From Opisthocomus hoazin (lineage: Eukaryota; Chordata; Aves; Opisthocomiformes; Opisthocomidae), in NCBI RefSeq assembly GCF_030867145.1, contig NC_134428.1, forward strand, positions 3,720,001 through 3,784,000: DNA of 64,000 nt, read 5' to 3'. The position numbers and the translations under genes were made by a program. The notes under the pieces are model-generated. The model saw only the letters and a program-made list of their open reading frames with translations, did not search any database and was not told where the DNA came from. Below, one piece after another: positions 62,501 to 64,000 of the stretch; position 1 is the stretch's first letter, and the number at the start of each line of letters is the position of its first letter.

Positions 62501-64000
62501 TCTGTCCATGGCACTGCTCGCACAGAGGCACAGAGACTGGGGCTGCTTGCTTGTCTTGCCCCCTCAAACTTCAAACGTATCTTAGGTGGTCCATGCAGGG
62601 CACATTCGGCACCTCTGCTCTAGAAGTGCAAACGTCTGCAGACAGCTCGCAACCAGAAAGAGCTAGCCTGGAAAGATGTTGTTCAGCCTCATCTGCCCAT
62701 GGCACTGCTCGCACAGAGGCACAGAGATTGGGGTTGATTGCTTCTTTTGCAATCTCAGATGTCAAAATTATCTTTGGGGGTCCGCACCGGTCTCTTCCGG
62801 CAGCCCTGCTCTGAAAATGTGAACGTCTGCAGAGAGCTCACAGGCAGAAAGGGCTAGCCTGGAAAGCTGCTCCTCAGCCTCATATGCCCATGGCACTGCT
62901 CGCACAGAGGCGCAGAGACTGGAGCTGCTTGCTGGTCTTGCCACCTCAAACTTCAAACGTATCTTTGAGGATTTATGCAGGGCGTCTCCAGCAGCCCTGC
63001 TCCGAAAATGCAAACGTCAGCAGATAGCTCGCAGCCAGAAAGAGCTAGCCTGGAAAGCTGTTGCTCAGCCTCTTCTGCCCATGGCACTGCTCGCACAGAG
63101 GCACAGAGACTGGAGCTGCTTGCTTGTCTTGTCCCCTTAAACTTCAAAAATATCTTTGGGATTCCGTGCTAGGGGGCTCCTGCAGCCCTGATCTGAAAAT
63201 CAGAACGTCTGCAGATAGCTCGCAGTCAGAAAGAGGTAGCCTCGAAAGGTTTGCTCAGCCTCAACTGCCCACGGCACTGATCGCACAGAGGCATAGAGAC
63301 TGGGGCTGCTTGCTTGTCTTGCCCCTTCAAAATTCAAAAGTAGCTTAGGTGGTCCGTGCCGGGCTGTTCCGGCAGCCCTGCTCCGAAAATGCAAACGTCT
63401 GTAGATAGCTGGCAGTCAGAAAGTCCTAGACTGGAAAGCTGTTGCTCAGCCTTATCTGCCCATGGCACTGCTTCCACAGAGGCACAGAGACTGGGGCTAG
63501 TTGCTTGTCTTGCCATCTCAAACTTCAGAAGTAGCTTAGGTGGTCCGTGCCGGGCGCCTCCAGCAGCCCAGCTTCAAAAATGCGACCGTACATAGATAGC
63601 TGGCAGCCAGAAAGAGCTAGCCTGTAAAGCTGTTGCTCAGCCTCATCTGCCCATGGCACTGCTCGCACAGAGGCACAGAGACTGGGGCTGCTTGCTTGTC
63701 TTGCCTCCTCAAACTTCAAACGTACCTCAGGTGGTCCGTGTCGGGCACCTCAAGCAGCACTGCTCTGAAAATGCGAACGTCTGCAGGTAGCTCGCAGGCA
63801 GAAAGAGCTAGCCTGCAAAGCTGTTGCTCAGCCTCATTTGCCCATGGCACTGCTCGCACAGAGGCACAGAGACTGGGGCTGCTTGCTTGTCTTGCCCCCT
63901 CAAACTTCTATCATAGTTTTGGGGGTCCGTGCACGGGGTCTCCGGCAGCTCTGCTCTGAAAATGCGAACGTCTGCAGATAACTTGCAGCCAGAAAGAGCT
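48469..64000. repeat. Satellite higher-order repeat, 14 monomers per ~2668 bp
   Basis: From the landmark CTATCATAGTTTTGGGGGTC at 48469, 50565, 53233, 55901, 58570, 61239 and 63908, the spacings are 2096, 2668, 2668, 2669, 2669 and 2669 bp. At ~190.6 bp per monomer these are one 11-monomer copy and five 14-monomer copies, then a partial copy cut by the window end. Copies differ by only scattered single bases and a few short tracts, while monomers within a copy are clearly diverged. This is the layout of a homogenised satellite, as in many centromeres. Open frames in it follow the repeat and are not genes. Confidence 0.95.

Noticed and set aside
46845..64000. Dozens of 60-108 codon open frames repeated in register on both strands
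   Set aside because: They follow the satellite monomers, whose ~190 bp length is not a multiple of three, and repeat with the 2668 bp period. No codon bias or conserved protein is implied.
48469..64000. A CRISPR array or a protein-repeat gene
   Set aside because: There are no short identical repeats with unique spacers, and all units are whole satellite monomers. The context is vertebrate.

Overview
The window looks like bird nuclear DNA. It carries CR1 LINE copies in several states of decay, an ERVL-type endogenous retrovirus with its gag-pol remains, a spliced vertebrate gene with GT-AG introns, and a large tandem satellite. Nothing bacterial or plasmid-like is present. I cannot name the species. 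The mix of CR1, ERVL and a ~190 bp satellite with a higher-order repeat suggests a heterochromatic or pericentromeric segment, a W chromosome or another repeat-rich chromosome.

Layout. 1-3000: no recognisable gene. About 3090-31760, minus strand: a broken, intron-containing copy of non-muscle myosin heavy chain IIB (MYH10). I can place 18 exons or exon parts: the P-loop exon (31658-31760), then after a 6.5 kb gap 17 coiled-coil/tail exons down to the C-terminal tail (stop at 4612-4614). The exons for the rest of the motor, neck and early rod are missing, at least one splice donor is lost, one exon is eroded by a purine repeat, and many highly conserved residues are changed. CR1 elements sit in its introns at 5336-6420, 10345-10600, 13140-16087, 25143-25293, 26999-27058 and 29866-30080.

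31761-44550: no further myosin exons found. A 39-base LTR fragment lies at 33627, a solo ERVL LTR with a perfect 5-bp target duplication at 35998-36404, and a two-LTR provirus at 36831-43475 on the minus strand with an intact gag frame and a broken pol. Its 5' LTR cuts into a CR1 copy (43476-44548).

44549-64000: a 2 kb T-poor AACAGAACAC-type short tandem array, a ~200 bp spacer, then from ~46824 to the window end a satellite of ~190-191 bp monomers. The first ~1.6 kb is divergent and monomeric. From 48469 it becomes a higher-order repeat: one 11-monomer copy (2096 bp) followed by five 14-monomer copies (2668-2669 bp) and a partial copy. Shared variants show recombination or conversion between copies.

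There is no working gene system here. The main interest is the decayed MYH10 duplicate next to a homogenised satellite array, with an ERVL provirus whose ends do not match between them. Family assignments come from recognition of sequence motifs. Comparisons with normal MYH10 rest on recalled family sequence and need an alignment.
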